From the IMG/VR virus record IMGVR_UViG_3300036886_000016, positions 1-23,203 of that record: a stretch of DNA of 23,203 nt, one strand, 5' to 3'. The notes below the pieces were generated by a model. It was not told the origin of the DNA. It searched no databases and saw nothing but the letters and a program-made list of their open reading frames with translations. The stretch is from a virus. Within the stretch, counting starts at the first letter, position 1; the number at the start of each line of letters is the position of its first letter. Both the position numbers and the translations under genes were made by a program. This document shows positions 1-7,878 of this stretch, piece by piece.

Positions 1-1468
1 GCGTGTAGGTCCCGGAGAAGATCTCGGCGGACTGATCGTAGTCGGTCGCCCGGGGTAGAATGTAGACGGCGGCACCGCTGCCGGTCGCCGTAACCGTGTA
101 GATGCCGTTGTTCGCCGCGGTGGCTTGGTTCTTAACGAGGATGCGATCGCCGACCGCCGCGGTGTAGCCGTCGACGACGAGCCCGGCGAAGCCGACGCCG
201 GTCAGCGTCGCGCCTACGCCGGACGCGCCGTTGCTGTAGACGGGCGTATTCGAGAGGACGGCCGCCGTCGCGGCCTGTACGCTGGCGCGGACGCTTAGGC
301 CCGCGGCGACGTTGTCGACGTAGGATTTTATCGCGACGTCGCTCGCCGCGCTCGGCGTCGGCATCCCGGTTATCGTACCGCCGGAGATCGAGACGGCGCC
401 GGAGTTCTGCGTCGCCATCGTCCCGAGCCCGAGCGCCGTCCGCGAGCCGGATTGATCCGTGAAAACCGGGGCCACCGTAAATGTCTGCGCGAGGGCCCAC
501 GTATGAACGGCCGGCTGCGCAGTCGCGAGCGTCGCCGCAGCGGAGCCGGGTCCGGTGGCAGTGACATCGCCGGTCAGAGCAGTTATGCCGGCCGCCGTTA
601 TAGCCGTCCCGTTGACGTAGAGCGCAGTCGCGTTGAGCGTCCCCGCGCCCTTTGATCCGCCGGTCGGCGCGCCGACGGTCACGCCGGCGTCGTTCTCAGC
701 GCAGATGACGTCGGCGAGCGTCGTCGAGGCGATCGGCGTCGTCGCCATGCACGCCTTCGATCCCTGATGCGCCGCCGCGATGTTCTCCGCCGCGTAGGTC
801 CGGAACGACGCGATCGGGCCGACGACCGCCGCCGCGCTGCTGTAGGCAAAGGCGTTGATGCCGGAGAGCTGCTCGCCGCTTAGAACGCCGCTCGGGCTCG
901 CCGCCGTCCCGTCGAAGCGGACGCCCGTGAAGAACGAGGCCGCGCCGAACGACGTTAGTTCAAGTCGCGTGTTCACCGCGTCGGCGTTGCCGATCTGCAG
1001 GACCGTTCCGGTCTGCGCTGCCGGAAGCGACGCCGCGTTTAGGCTGATCTTCTGCGCCGCTGCGAACGTGTTCGTCGCGTTAACGACCGCGCACGTCGCG
1101 CACGGCGTCGCCCCGTTCGCGAACGGACCCTGCGTCGAGCCGTTGATCTGCGCGAAGAGTCCCGCCGTCGTCGTCCAGACGTCGCCGTTGACCGGGCTCG
1201 ATGGTGCCGCGCCGGGGAGAAGACTAAACCCGGCCGCGCTCGCAGACGACGCGATGGTCGTCAGCTTGCCCGTCATCGTGCCACCGGCTTGGTTGAGTGG
1301 CGTGTAGTTCAAAACATCCTGTTTTTGCTGGAAAAAATTATTCCACTGAGCCGCCGTAGGCACGAACCCGTAATACATGACCGGGTTTGGCGGGGACTGC
1401 GCAAGCGCGGCGCCGACCGGCGCGAGGAGCGCGGCGCAAGCGACGAGGGCGGCGGCTAGTTTTTTCAT
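1..1468 (-). CDS. Long tail fibre protein with N-terminal signal peptide, 3' end off the window
   Basis: The frame is open from the ATG at 1468 to the left window edge (489 codons read, no stop), so the C-terminus is missing. A GAGG element lies 7 bases before the ATG. Residues 1-25 look like a Sec signal peptide: two Lys, a hydrophobic core rich in Ala and Leu, then ALA-QS as a likely cleavage site. After that come AAQWNNFFQQKQD and GGTMTGKL, typical of the N-terminal part of phage tail fibres, and long Ala/Thr/Gly-rich stretches. Near the left edge is a segment with AIKSYVDN and GDRILVKNQATAANNGIYTV, a motif common in tail fibre and tip proteins. The likely role is host-receptor contact at the baseplate periphery. 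It is the last gene seen in the tail operon, 8 bases after the preceding stop. The signal peptide is unexpected for a virion protein assembled in the cytoplasm. Confidence 0.85.
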   Translation of the reverse strand, partial: MKKLAAALVACAALLAPVGAALAQSPPNPVMYYGFVPTAAQWNNFFQQKQDVLNYTPLNQAGGTMTGKLTTIASSASAAGFSLLPGAAPSSPVNGDVWTTTAGLFAQINGSTQGPFANGATPCATCAVVNATNTFAAAQKISLNAASLPAAQTGTVLQIGNADAVNTRLELTSFGAASFFTGVRFDGTAASPSGVLSGEQLSGINAFAYSSAAAVVGPIASFRTYAAENIAAAHQGSKACMATTPIASTTLADVICAENDAGVTVGAPTGGSKGAGTLNATALYVNGTAITAAGITALTGDVTATGPGSAAATLATAQPAVHTWALAQTFTVAPVFTDQSGSRTALGLGTMATQNSGAVSISGGTITGMPTPSAASDVAIKSYVDNVAAGLSVRASVQAATAAVLSNTPVYSNGASGVGATLTGVGFAGLVVDGYTAAVGDRILVKNQATAANNGIYTVTATGSGAAVYILPRATDYDQSAEIFSGTYT

Positions 1469-1476
1469 TTCGATCC

Positions 1477-2136
1477 TCATTTCGGGAACGACTTCGGAGT
1501 CCATTTGTCGATCGTATCCGCGGTCAGGTCTTCGATCTCGGAATGCAGCAACGCGCCGTGGCGCGAGATCGCGCGGATTGAATCCATCTTGGCGTCGTGA
1601 TCTGCCAGGAACGCGGCATCTTCTGCTGGCCGTCCCGCAATGACCGCGCGAGTTAGTTCGTCGGGGTCGAGCTTTTTCTTTTTTGCGGCGATCTCGTTCT
1701 GTCGCTTGGCGTCGGCGGCGTTGATGTCCTCGCGCCGGAAATGGTGCGCGCGATGCTTGCCGGACGGGATAATCGCGGAGACCAGCCGGCCCTCTTCCTG
1801 AGAGACTTGGTTGAGGAGGATCGTCTTTTTGTTTGCAAGTTCTGCCGCACCGATGGCCTCTTTGCTCGGCATGTCCTCGTCGATCTCGTAGTCCGGCGTG
1901 CAGACGCCGCTCGGCGAGATCGCAACGGCGCGCGCGATCAGTCGGTGCGGCTCCGGCGGCGGATATGGGTCTGCCTTCCCGTCCTTGGCCTTCGCCATAT
2001 GCGCAGAGTGCGCGGCGACGTCGGCGCAGTGCTGGTGGACCGATTGGTCGAAGTTCCGCAGCGCGTTCGCGGCGAATACGTTCGGCGCCTCCGCGATGGC
2101 CGTGTTGATCTCGGAGCGTTTCACTTTGAACGTCAT
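1477..2136 (-). CDS. Phage protein of unknown function between the two tail fibre genes
   Basis: A 219-residue, mostly charged and helical protein that I do not recognise. It starts at an ATG 7 bases after the stop of the collar-type fibre gene, with AGGA just upstream. There is no signal peptide or membrane segment. The N-terminal half contains a His/Cys-bearing stretch (QSVHQHCADVAAHSAHM). The middle has many Lys and Glu residues (AAKKKKLDPDE near residue 155), and the end, TADTIDKWTPKSFPK, is basic. Its place between two fibre genes suggests a tail fibre assembly factor or minor fibre component. Only the position supports this. Confidence 0.75.
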   Translation of the reverse strand: MTFKVKRSEINTAIAEAPNVFAANALRNFDQSVHQHCADVAAHSAHMAKAKDGKADPYPPPEPHRLIARAVAISPSGVCTPDYEIDEDMPSKEAIGAAELANKKTILLNQVSQEEGRLVSAIIPSGKHRAHHFRREDINAADAKRQNEIAAKKKKLDPDELTRAVIAGRPAEDAAFLADHDAKMDSIRAISRHGALLHSEIEDLTADTIDKWTPKSFPK

Positions 2137-2143
2137 AGAGTCC

Positions 2144-3211
2144 TCAGAGCTTCATATAGATCGTACCGATGATCCCGAGCTGCATGTTCTGGTGTGACGT
2201 TCCGCCGCCAACCGCGACGCCGGTAAAGGCGGCCGAGACACCGGTCGATGCCGGCGACGTATTCGATGCGGCGGCGGCGAACGTAGCCGCCTGATTGCTC
2301 GCTGCACCAGAGATGTTGTTCGAGATCGGCAGGGCGTGAAAGTGCGTCGGGTCCGTAATCGCGACCGAGCCGCTCGGCGTGAACGTCGGGATTTGCGCCA
2401 GCGTGAGCGTGACAGCGTTGGACCCGAACAGCGATCCGGGGGTGTTCTGGCTTCCCGTTGCGAACGTAACCCCGGTGAATCGCGATGCAGGACCGGACAC
2501 CGACCCCATCGTGTCGCCGCCGACGACGCCGACATAACCGCGGAGATCGAGTAGCCCGATCGTCTTGTGCGCGGCAAAGTCCGCAGCCGCAGAACCGCCG
2601 CGGCCGCCGCTGACCGGGCACTGCGAGTTCGAGAAGTTCGTCCAGAGATATGAAAACAGACCGGAGCAATCAGCGTTAGCCCGCTCCGTTGCCCCGCTCG
2701 AAGCATCGCCGATGCTGTTGCCGTTGCAGCGCGTCCAGCCGGTCTGCGCTATCCCGTCGGCGCGCGTCTTGATGTCACCGGTGACGAACGTCCCGCCGTT
2801 GAGATTGAACTGAATCCATCCCGCCCCCCCGGCGTCGGGGTTGGTGACGTTGGCATCGGCGGAGGAAAGCCATTGCACGCCGAAGCTGGTTGCCGAGGCC
2901 ACGATCGCGCCGAGCGGATAACCGCTGATCGCCGTCTGAAACGTCGCGTCGTATGGAATCGGTCCCCCGGCGTTCTGCCAGCGGTTCCAGTTCGTGATCG
3001 CAAGCAGGATGCCGTTGAGATCCTGCTCGAACGGGGGAACACCTCCGGCGCTTACCGGTGTGCCGTTGAGCGGGACGAAGCCGTCCGTGAACGATGCAAA
3101 GCCGGGGTTGACGCCGATCTGAGAGGCAACGGGGATCGTCCGGACGTAGGCGCCGCCAGCACTGCTCGCGAACGGGACCGCGATTTTGGTTGGGATGCCT
3201 GACGCCAGCAT
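2144..3211 (-). CDS. Tail fibre protein with collar-type C-terminal domain
   Basis: The ATG at 3211 gives 355 residues. It lies 13 bases after the stop of the DUF2612-type gene and follows a GAAGG. An extension further upstream would be Arg/Ser-rich and lie inside the previous gene, so it was rejected. The N-terminal third (ASGIPTKIAVPFAS, then GGVPPFEQDLNGILLAITNWNRWQ near residues 58-80) resembles baseplate-proximal fibre segments of myoviruses. The second half has the hallmarks of Collar/microcystin-dependent-protein-like fibre tips: a GWTRCNGNSIG element, LLDLRGYVGVVGGDTMG, then TLTLAQIPTF and a His-containing THFHALP. Such proteins form trimeric fibres that touch the cell surface. The gene follows the DUF2612-type gene, the usual place for a first fibre. 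Confidence 0.85.
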   Translation of the reverse strand: MLASGIPTKIAVPFASSAGGAYVRTIPVASQIGVNPGFASFTDGFVPLNGTPVSAGGVPPFEQDLNGILLAITNWNRWQNAGGPIPYDATFQTAISGYPLGAIVASATSFGVQWLSSADANVTNPDAGGAGWIQFNLNGGTFVTGDIKTRADGIAQTGWTRCNGNSIGDASSGATERANADCSGLFSYLWTNFSNSQCPVSGGRGGSAAADFAAHKTIGLLDLRGYVGVVGGDTMGSVSGPASRFTGVTFATGSQNTPGSLFGSNAVTLTLAQIPTFTPSGSVAITDPTHFHALPISNNISGAASNQAATFAAAASNTSPASTGVSAAFTGVAVGGGTSHQNMQLGIIGTIYMKL

Positions 3212-3224
3212 TCGATGAAGACCT

Positions 3225-3884
3225 TCAGGATTGAACGATCGTCGCCGCGACCCCGACCGGCTTCGGCAGAACCCCCGACTGGCCGAGGATCGCAAGTTCG
3301 ACAGAGGTTAGCACAAACTTGAAAGTGTACGCCAAGGTCATGTTTCCGGTGTCCGCCACATAGGCGTTTCCCCGGCCCGGAAAGAGGTTCAGGAGCAGTT
3401 GGTTGATGCTCTTGATCGAACCGTCCGAAATGTTCGACAGAGCCTTCGCGAAGATCAGCGTCCGGAAGCTCGAATCGGAAAGCTGGAAGTTGCTCGTCAG
3501 CGAGGCGCCCGTATAGAACGCCGCCTGATTAAGCGGCTGCGCCGAGAGCGTCGACGCCTCGTCGAAGCCGAAGAAGAGCCCGGGGTTCGCGATGTGGAGC
3601 GTCCGCGTCACCCCGACGATCCGGCCCCAGACGTCGAGCCCGTAGCCCTGCGCCGTGTCGACGTTGAACATGAGGTCGAAGAAGGCGTCGAGGTTCTGCG
3701 TCTGGTCGATGTACTCGTCGAAGTTCGTGATCAGCATCGTGAGTCGATCTGAATTTGCGTATTGACTAATCACAGTCTTCCAGACGTCGAACGTCGGCAT
3801 ATTGCCGATCTGGCTGACGCCGATGGTGAAGGCCCCGATCGCGTTCGACCCCGGGACCGGCCTCGGGAGGGGAGGGCCGCTCAT
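3225..3884 (-). CDS. DUF2612-family baseplate/tail protein
   Basis: 219 residues. The ATG overlaps the baseplate J stop as ATGA, so the two are translationally coupled. The stretch NFDEYIDQTQNLDAFFDLMF followed by NVDTAQGYGLDVWGRIVGV (residues about 54-92) is the signature of the DUF2612 family. This family occupies the position after gene J in many myoviruses and is thought to link the baseplate wedge to the fibres, the role of gpI in P2 or gp48 in Mu. The remainder (SISNISDGSIK-like stretch, LLNLFPGRG, ending GVLPKPVGVAATI) also fits the family. The following gene is a fibre, which supports the role. Confidence 0.88.
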   Translation of the reverse strand: MSGPPLPRPVPGSNAIGAFTIGVSQIGNMPTFDVWKTVISQYANSDRLTMLITNFDEYIDQTQNLDAFFDLMFNVDTAQGYGLDVWGRIVGVTRTLHIANPGLFFGFDEASTLSAQPLNQAAFYTGASLTSNFQLSDSSFRTLIFAKALSNISDGSIKSINQLLLNLFPGRGNAYVADTGNMTLAYTFKFVLTSVELAILGQSGVLPKPVGVAATIVQS

Positions 3885-5332
3885 GTTATCGTGACCGCGA
3901 TGTTCGCCGCCGCGATAATAGGCGACTGGTTTATATTGACAGAGACCGAGTTAAGCGTCGGAGCCGCCGCCACGATGATGCCGCTCAAGACCGTGAGCGA
4001 GTTGTTCAAGTTGTACGTCCCCGTTCCTCCCGCGCCGCTCCCGAGCGAGACGATCTTCGTGCCGGGTACGATTCCTGCCGTTCCGCCGACGGATCCACCG
4101 AACGAACCGGAGAGCGTCTGCCCGACGGCGAGCGCCCCGGAGATGACCGCCGTCACCGTCATGACCGTTCCGTTGATCGAGCCCGTCACCGTCGCGGCCG
4201 GCGAGTTGATCGAGCCGTCGAGGATCGAGATGATCTGTATCCATGACCCGAGCGCGGCGAGCGGGGCGTAGAAGCGGCTGGCGTAGATCGTCGAGCCGAT
4301 CGTCGCCCGCGGTCCGCCGTCGGCCCCGGCGAATGCGTTGATGAGCGCGTTCTGGATCTGCGTCGCGGCGTCCGACGGGACGAGCGCGTTGTTCGCGATG
4401 TTGACCGCGAAGAGGATCTCAAGCCCCGGCGGGATCTCGTACGTCACCTGATAGGACGGAAACGGCTGCGCGTATCCGGCGTTCGAGTCGAGAACCGTCT
4501 TCGTCGTGTTGCCGTTATAGTTGCAGCCCGGAGACTTCTTCGCCCATATCGCGTTCGCGACCGCCTGCGGATCTCCGCCGACCGCGGCGACGTAGACCGA
4601 ATGCGCGACGAGCGAGACCCCGCCGATCGTCGCCGGCGCGTTCGCGACGTTCTCCGTGACGTAGGCGTCGAGGACGCCGGGGACCGCGAGGACCGCGCCG
4701 CGGATCGACGGGAGCGATCCGACCGAGTTCAGCGCGACCGATGCCGCCCGGCGCGCCTCGAATGCCGCCCGGCTCTCGACGTTCGCGCCGAGGACGCCGT
4801 CGGTCGGGTTGTTGATGCTGTCCCACCCGGGGATCGCCTTATAGATCTGCGTTAGCGTGTTCGCCGGGCACGCGGTCGGCCCGACGACGGTCGAGGCGAA
4901 CTGCGCGGAGACCGTCCCGCCGACGCCGATCGTCGAGTCCCCGGTCGCCTGATAGAGCGTCCCGTCCGCCGCGAGCGCGAGCGAGCCGCCCGGGATGACG
5001 ACGCCCGCGAGGCCCGTGCACGTGCACTGGACGACCGTCGGCTCCGCCGGGTTGCGTTCGAGGAAGTAGATCCGCGCGAGGCCGTCCTGCCAGCGCCCGG
5101 AGGCGTAGGCCGGGTCGAGCTGCTGCGTCATGAAGACGAACGTGTCGTTCGAGTTCCCGACGACCGCCGCCTCGCTCGACGCGAGTTGGCCTTGCGGCGT
5201 CGTAAGCGCCGGATCGAGCCCTCCGCCGAACGCCGCGTCGATGTCCTCGGTCACGCCCGCGAGGATCTGCGCCTCCGTCGGAGCGATAAAGCCCGTGGGC
5301 CCGAATGTTGGCTTGGGAACTGATGTTGCCAT
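3881..5332 (-). CDS. Baseplate J-like wedge protein
   Basis: 483 residues. The ATG is one base after the stop of the W-like gene. The order is typical of the baseplate J/gp47 family: N-terminal PTFGPTGFIAPTEAQILAGV, a domain with LTTPQGQLASSEAAV (about 43-57), the conserved core NPTDGVLGANVESRAAFEARR (about 175-195), and LPSIRGAVLAVPGVLDAYVTEN (about 207-228). The protein forms the baseplate wedge around the hub. Residues about 381-448 are a Gly/Thr-rich beta module (TGSINGTVMTVT to GTGTYNLNNSLTV) that is not part of the J fold and is also found in the neck, terminator and sheath proteins of this window. The C-terminal piece after the module (LNSVSVNINQSPIIAAANIAVTI) looks like the normal family end, so the module sits as an insertion near the C-terminus. 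Confidence 0.92.
   Translation of the reverse strand: MATSVPKPTFGPTGFIAPTEAQILAGVTEDIDAAFGGGLDPALTTPQGQLASSEAAVVGNSNDTFVFMTQQLDPAYASGRWQDGLARIYFLERNPAEPTVVQCTCTGLAGVVIPGGSLALAADGTLYQATGDSTIGVGGTVSAQFASTVVGPTACPANTLTQIYKAIPGWDSINNPTDGVLGANVESRAAFEARRAASVALNSVGSLPSIRGAVLAVPGVLDAYVTENVANAPATIGGVSLVAHSVYVAAVGGDPQAVANAIWAKKSPGCNYNGNTTKTVLDSNAGYAQPFPSYQVTYEIPPGLEILFAVNIANNALVPSDAATQIQNALINAFAGADGGPRATIGSTIYASRFYAPLAALGSWIQIISILDGSINSPAATVTGSINGTVMTVTAVISGALAVGQTLSGSFGGSVGGTAGIVPGTKIVSLGSGAGGTGTYNLNNSLTVLSGIIVAAAPTLNSVSVNINQSPIIAAANIAVTIT
3989..4192 (-). repeat. Beta-repeat module copy 4, in baseplate J
   Basis: Encodes about 68 residues with the pattern TGSINGTVMTVTAVISG, a Gly-rich middle, then GSGAGGTGTYNLNNSLTV. 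It matches the modules at 14010-14186, 13462-13638 and 12453-12632 in pattern. It is longer by about 8 residues because of an extra GGSVGGTAG-type stretch in the middle. This is the most divergent of the four copies. Confidence 0.75.
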
Positions 5333-5333
5333 T

Positions 5334-5684
5334 TCAGAAACTCGCCGCCGTCGTGGTCCCAGACGAGTCGGTAATTTGGATCTGGCCCGTCACCACCCTA
5401 TCATTGATCGACGTGATGAAGCACGCGGCCGTCACGACGCCCGGGACCGTAAGCGCCGCCTTCACGAAAAGCGCCTTCATCAGCGCGACCGGCGGAAACT
5501 TCCCGAGAATTTGCTCAAAGTAGGGAATTCCGGGAGCCGTATTAAACCAGAGTTCACCTTTGAAAAGCCGGATCGCGCTCGCGGCATTCTGTGCAAGCGC
5601 GTATGGATTCGACGCGACGGCGATGTTGTTATCGACGTCAACTACGAGGTCCCAGTTTGAAACGTCGAGAAGCAGCGTGCGCAA
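5334..5684 (-). CDS. Baseplate wedge W/gp25-like protein
   Basis: 116 residues, starting at a TTG preceded by a consensus GGAGG with 6-base spacing. No ATG or GTG fits as well. The N-terminus LLLDVSNWDLVVDVDNNIAV, followed by NPYALAQNAASAIRLFKGEL and PYFEQILGKFPP, is the pattern of small baseplate proteins of the gp25/W class in Mu-like and related phages: a DxxxWDL start, then an AxAIRLFxGE helix. gp25-like proteins bind the end of the sheath and initiate its assembly on the baseplate. The gene is followed one base later by baseplate J, the standard W-J order. Confidence 0.85.
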   Translation of the reverse strand: MRTLLLDVSNWDLVVDVDNNIAVASNPYALAQNAASAIRLFKGELWFNTAPGIPYFEQILGKFPPVALMKALFVKAALTVPGVVTAACFITSINDRVVTGQIQITDSSGTTTAASF

Positions 5685-5690
5685 GGTTTG

Positions 5691-5695
5691 CCTCC
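5691..5695 (-). promoter_or_regulatory. Shine-Dalgarno GGAGG fixing a TTG start
   Basis: Read on the minus strand, GGAGG is followed by six bases and then TTG CGC ACG, the start of the W-like baseplate gene. This strong ribosome binding site decides in favour of the unusual TTG codon at 5684. Confidence 0.75.
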
Positions 5696-5720
5696 GGGTT
5701 CTGTCGCCATCCTAACACGT

Positions 5721-6218
5721 TTAGGTGAGGGCTATCTCCCGCCATGCTAAAACCAGTTTTATCCAGAGCCGGGGTGAGGTGGCTAGATTTGTGCCGTCGT
5801 AGCTATAATAAAAATCTCCAGTGGCCCCGATGAAAGAACTCGGTACTGACTGTGTAGTATTGACCAGCAGATTGATTGTTCCAGCCGGGCCGGGTGCGCC
5901 CGCTGCCCCCGCAGCTCCGGCCGCGCCCGCAGCGCCAGCCGCTCCATTTGCTCCATCTGTTCCACGCGCTCCGTTCGCTCCTGGCACGCCGGCCGGCCCG
6001 GCGGGGCCTGGGACCCCGGTGTAGATATTTGGGTCGTGCAGGGAATAATGGCCGCACCACCAATCAGTCTCTACGCCAAGCCATCGCGCGAACGGGAAGT
6101 CGGCCGAATTTGATCCGACAGACTGCGGCACGCTGTTTACGCACGAAAAGACAGGATTAGCCTCCCCCTCGTAGGTAACGGAACGGCCGTAAAAGCAATT
6201 CGAGCATTGGTCGACCAT
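5721..6218 (-). CDS. Collagen-like protein with N-terminal cysteine cluster, within the baseplate gene set
   Basis: The ATG at 6218 lies one base after the stop of the spike gene and gives 165 residues. Residues 1-60 contain CSNC (5-8), Cys26 and a WWCGHYS segment (Cys55), which together could bind a metal or form disulfides. Residues 68-115 are about 16 perfect Gly-X-Y triplets, mostly GAA and GPA, expected to form a collagen-type trimeric helix. The last 50 residues (NLLVNTTQSVPSSFIGATGDFYYSYDG-type) look like a small beta domain ending in LAWREIALT. Collagen-like stretches are common in phage fibres and appendages. The position between spike and W suggests a minor baseplate appendage or decoration. 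Its function is not known. Confidence 0.82.
   Translation of the reverse strand: MVDQCSNCFYGRSVTYEGEANPVFSCVNSVPQSVGSNSADFPFARWLGVETDWWCGHYSLHDPNIYTGVPGPAGPAGVPGANGARGTDGANGAAGAAGAAGAAGAAGAPGPAGTINLLVNTTQSVPSSFIGATGDFYYSYDGTNLATSPRLWIKLVLAWREIALT
5874..6017 (-). repeat. Collagen-type Gly-X-Y repeat coding tract
   Basis: About 16 consecutive Gly-X-Y codon triplets (GVP GPA GPA GVP GAN GAR GTD GAN, then GAA repeated, then GAP GPA). At DNA level it is a GC-rich near-repeat of GCC/GCG and GGC codons. Such tracts tend to change length by slippage. Confidence 0.85.
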
Positions 6219-6219
6219 G

Positions 6220-6942
6220 TTATGTCCCCGCAGTTGGCGCGAGAGTTGTCGCGGCGCCGATTGTGACGCCAGCGTGCTTGTGAGTCTGAAGACCGACCTG
6301 ATCGGCCGTGCCCTGCCCGGCAACGACCGCGCCCTTCGTCTTTATGTCTCCCGCGTAGATCGAGCCGTCGAGCGCCTCGATCGAGCCGGAGAGTTGGAGC
6401 GCGCCGTCGACGAAGACCGGCCCGGTGAGGTGGATGCCGTCCGCTTTCATCTCGATCACGTGGTTGTTCTTATCGGAAAGTTTGATCCCGTCGTCCGTGA
6501 TCGCGATCGTCTGCGTCGCCGCGCCGTTCAGGACGCCGCCGAAGTAGACGCCGTCCGCCGCGTCGAGCTTGCGGAGCGATCCGGGGTTCGCCTGCGCCTT
6601 CGTCGACTTGACCGACGAGATGTCGCGGTCCGCGCAAACCATCACGCCGATGTCGTCGACCTCCGGCGTCAGGATGATCGCGTTCGCACCGGCCTGATAG
6701 ACGAAATACGGGATGCCGAAGATCGTCCCGTGCGGCGTCGAGTTCCCCGCGCCGTCGAGCTGGTTGACCAGCGGTAGGACGTCGACGGTCTTCGCGTCGG
6801 AGTCGACCGCCTGCACCTTGACGAGCTTCATCGTCGAGATCTGCGCGAGCATCTGCTCGATCGTAAAGATCAGGACGTTGTACGCGTCCGCGCTGTCGGA
6901 CGGATCCTGCTGGCCGTAGCCCTGATTCGTTTGCTCGGTCAT
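6220..6942 (-). CDS. Baseplate central spike, Gp138/gpV type
   Basis: 240 residues. The ATG overlaps the hub stop as ATGA. Residues about 35-110 (MKLVKVQAVDSDAKTVDVLP, then HGTIFGIPYFVYQAG and GDIGVMVCADRDIS-like sequence) match the OB-fold of the Gp138 N-terminal family, the spike of contractile tails. Residues about 145-205 form a repetitive beta region (DDGIKLSDKNN, ADGIHLTGPVFVDG, LSGSIEALDGSI) expected to be a trimeric beta-helix. The end, THKHAGVTIGAATTL, carries an H221-K-H223 pair like the HxH motif that holds iron at the tip of P2 gpV and phi92 gp138 spikes. It would pierce the outer membrane on contraction. Its neighbours are the hub upstream and the collagen-like protein downstream. 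Confidence 0.9.
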   Translation of the reverse strand: MTEQTNQGYGQQDPSDSADAYNVLIFTIEQMLAQISTMKLVKVQAVDSDAKTVDVLPLVNQLDGAGNSTPHGTIFGIPYFVYQAGANAIILTPEVDDIGVMVCADRDISSVKSTKAQANPGSLRKLDAADGVYFGGVLNGAATQTIAITDDGIKLSDKNNHVIEMKADGIHLTGPVFVDGALQLSGSIEALDGSIYAGDIKTKGAVVAGQGTADQVGLQTHKHAGVTIGAATTLAPTAGT

Positions 6943-7874
6943 CGCCCCACCGCCGCGAGAACCGGAGCCGGAAACTTCGGATTATAGCCCGAGATCATCA
7001 TCTCCCATTTCCCGTTCGGGAGCTGCGCGTCGAGCGCGAGGTCGAGGCCGTAGATCGCCCAGACGCCGGTCGCGGGCTTCAGGCTGCTGTTGACCTGGAT
7101 CCTCCCGCCGAACGCGATCGACGGGTTATAGACCGACCGCACGATGATCCCGTAGGCCGTATAGGTCGGGTACTGAATCATCCCCGGAGGCTCGACGACC
7201 GGGATCGCGCCACCGCGCGAGCCGTTCTTCGGCCAGATGGCGAGGACGCCGCCCTCGCCGCCGTTCCACGAGATGTTCGCGTCCTTGACGCACTTGAGCG
7301 CCTGCGTCTTCGCCGAGCCGGAGAAGTACGGGCTCGGCAGCTTGACCTGCACGCCGTTGTTCTCGAACCGGAGCCCCATCTGCGTCGCGAGCCCGCTCAT
7401 GATCGTCGCGACGTCGGTCGCGCCCTTGAAGCTCGACGCCGCGACCGGGATCGCCGACTGCGCGAAGAGCGACTGCGCGGAGATCTGGAACGCGACCTCC
7501 GGCGCCCTGTTGAAGTCCGCGTAGGCCGCTATGATGTAGCCGAAGAAGACCGTCGAGAGCCCGTTCGTCTCGTCGCCGGCCGAGACGACGATCTGGTTCT
7601 TCGGGACGAGGTTGATCTGCATCCCGAGCGTCGAGAGCCGGTTCATCATCGACTCGGTCATCCCGAAGATCGTCAGCTCCATCGTCGAACCGAGCGGCCC
7701 GCCCGCGTTGTGGATCCTCGCCGACGTCCGCAGGCTCGGGAGCGTGACGGTGTTGCCGCCGCCCTCGAACGACTGGATCGATGACGACCCGGTCACCGTC
7801 TCCCCGGTCGTCGGATTCTTATCGGTGCTGGACAGCGAGATCGTCACCTCGATCCGCCGCTGTAGGAAGGCCAT
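6939..7874 (-). CDS. Baseplate hub protein (Mu gp44 / P2 gpD-like)
   Basis: 311 residues, ATG start 4 bases after the plug gene. The N-terminus AFLQRRIEVTISLSS, the segment RTSARIHNAGGPLGSTMELTIFGMT (about 48-72), and SLFAQSAIPVAASSFKGATDVATIM (about 134-158) fit the hub proteins of Mu-like and Pam3-like phages, which form the trimeric ring between the tail tube and the spike. Its stop overlaps the start of the spike gene, its direct binding partner. Length is close to the usual 300-370 residues. Confidence 0.85.
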   Translation of the reverse strand: MAFLQRRIEVTISLSSTDKNPTTGETVTGSSSIQSFEGGGNTVTLPSLRTSARIHNAGGPLGSTMELTIFGMTESMMNRLSTLGMQINLVPKNQIVVSAGDETNGLSTVFFGYIIAAYADFNRAPEVAFQISAQSLFAQSAIPVAASSFKGATDVATIMSGLATQMGLRFENNGVQVKLPSPYFSGSAKTQALKCVKDANISWNGGEGGVLAIWPKNGSRGGAIPVVEPPGMIQYPTYTAYGIIVRSVYNPSIAFGGRIQVNSSLKPATGVWAIYGLDLALDAQLPNGKWEMMISGYNPKFPAPVLAAVGR

Positions 7875-7878
7875 CGGC

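Noticed and set aside
855-1307. Plus-strand open frame of 150 codons
   Set aside because: Antisense to the fibre protein, whose frame is uninterrupted from 1468 to the left edge and matches tail fibre motifs.
2822-2830. Run of C in the collar fibre gene, considered as a phase-variation tract
   Set aside because: Short, and the reading frame is intact across it; no sign of frame switching.
5821-6024. Plus-strand frame with Ala/Pro repeats
   Set aside because: It is the reverse complement of the Gly-X-Y collagen tract, not an independent gene.
6217-6777. Plus-strand open frame of 186 codons opposite the spike gene
   Set aside because: Arg/Asp/Val-rich shadow; the spike family is clear on the other strand.
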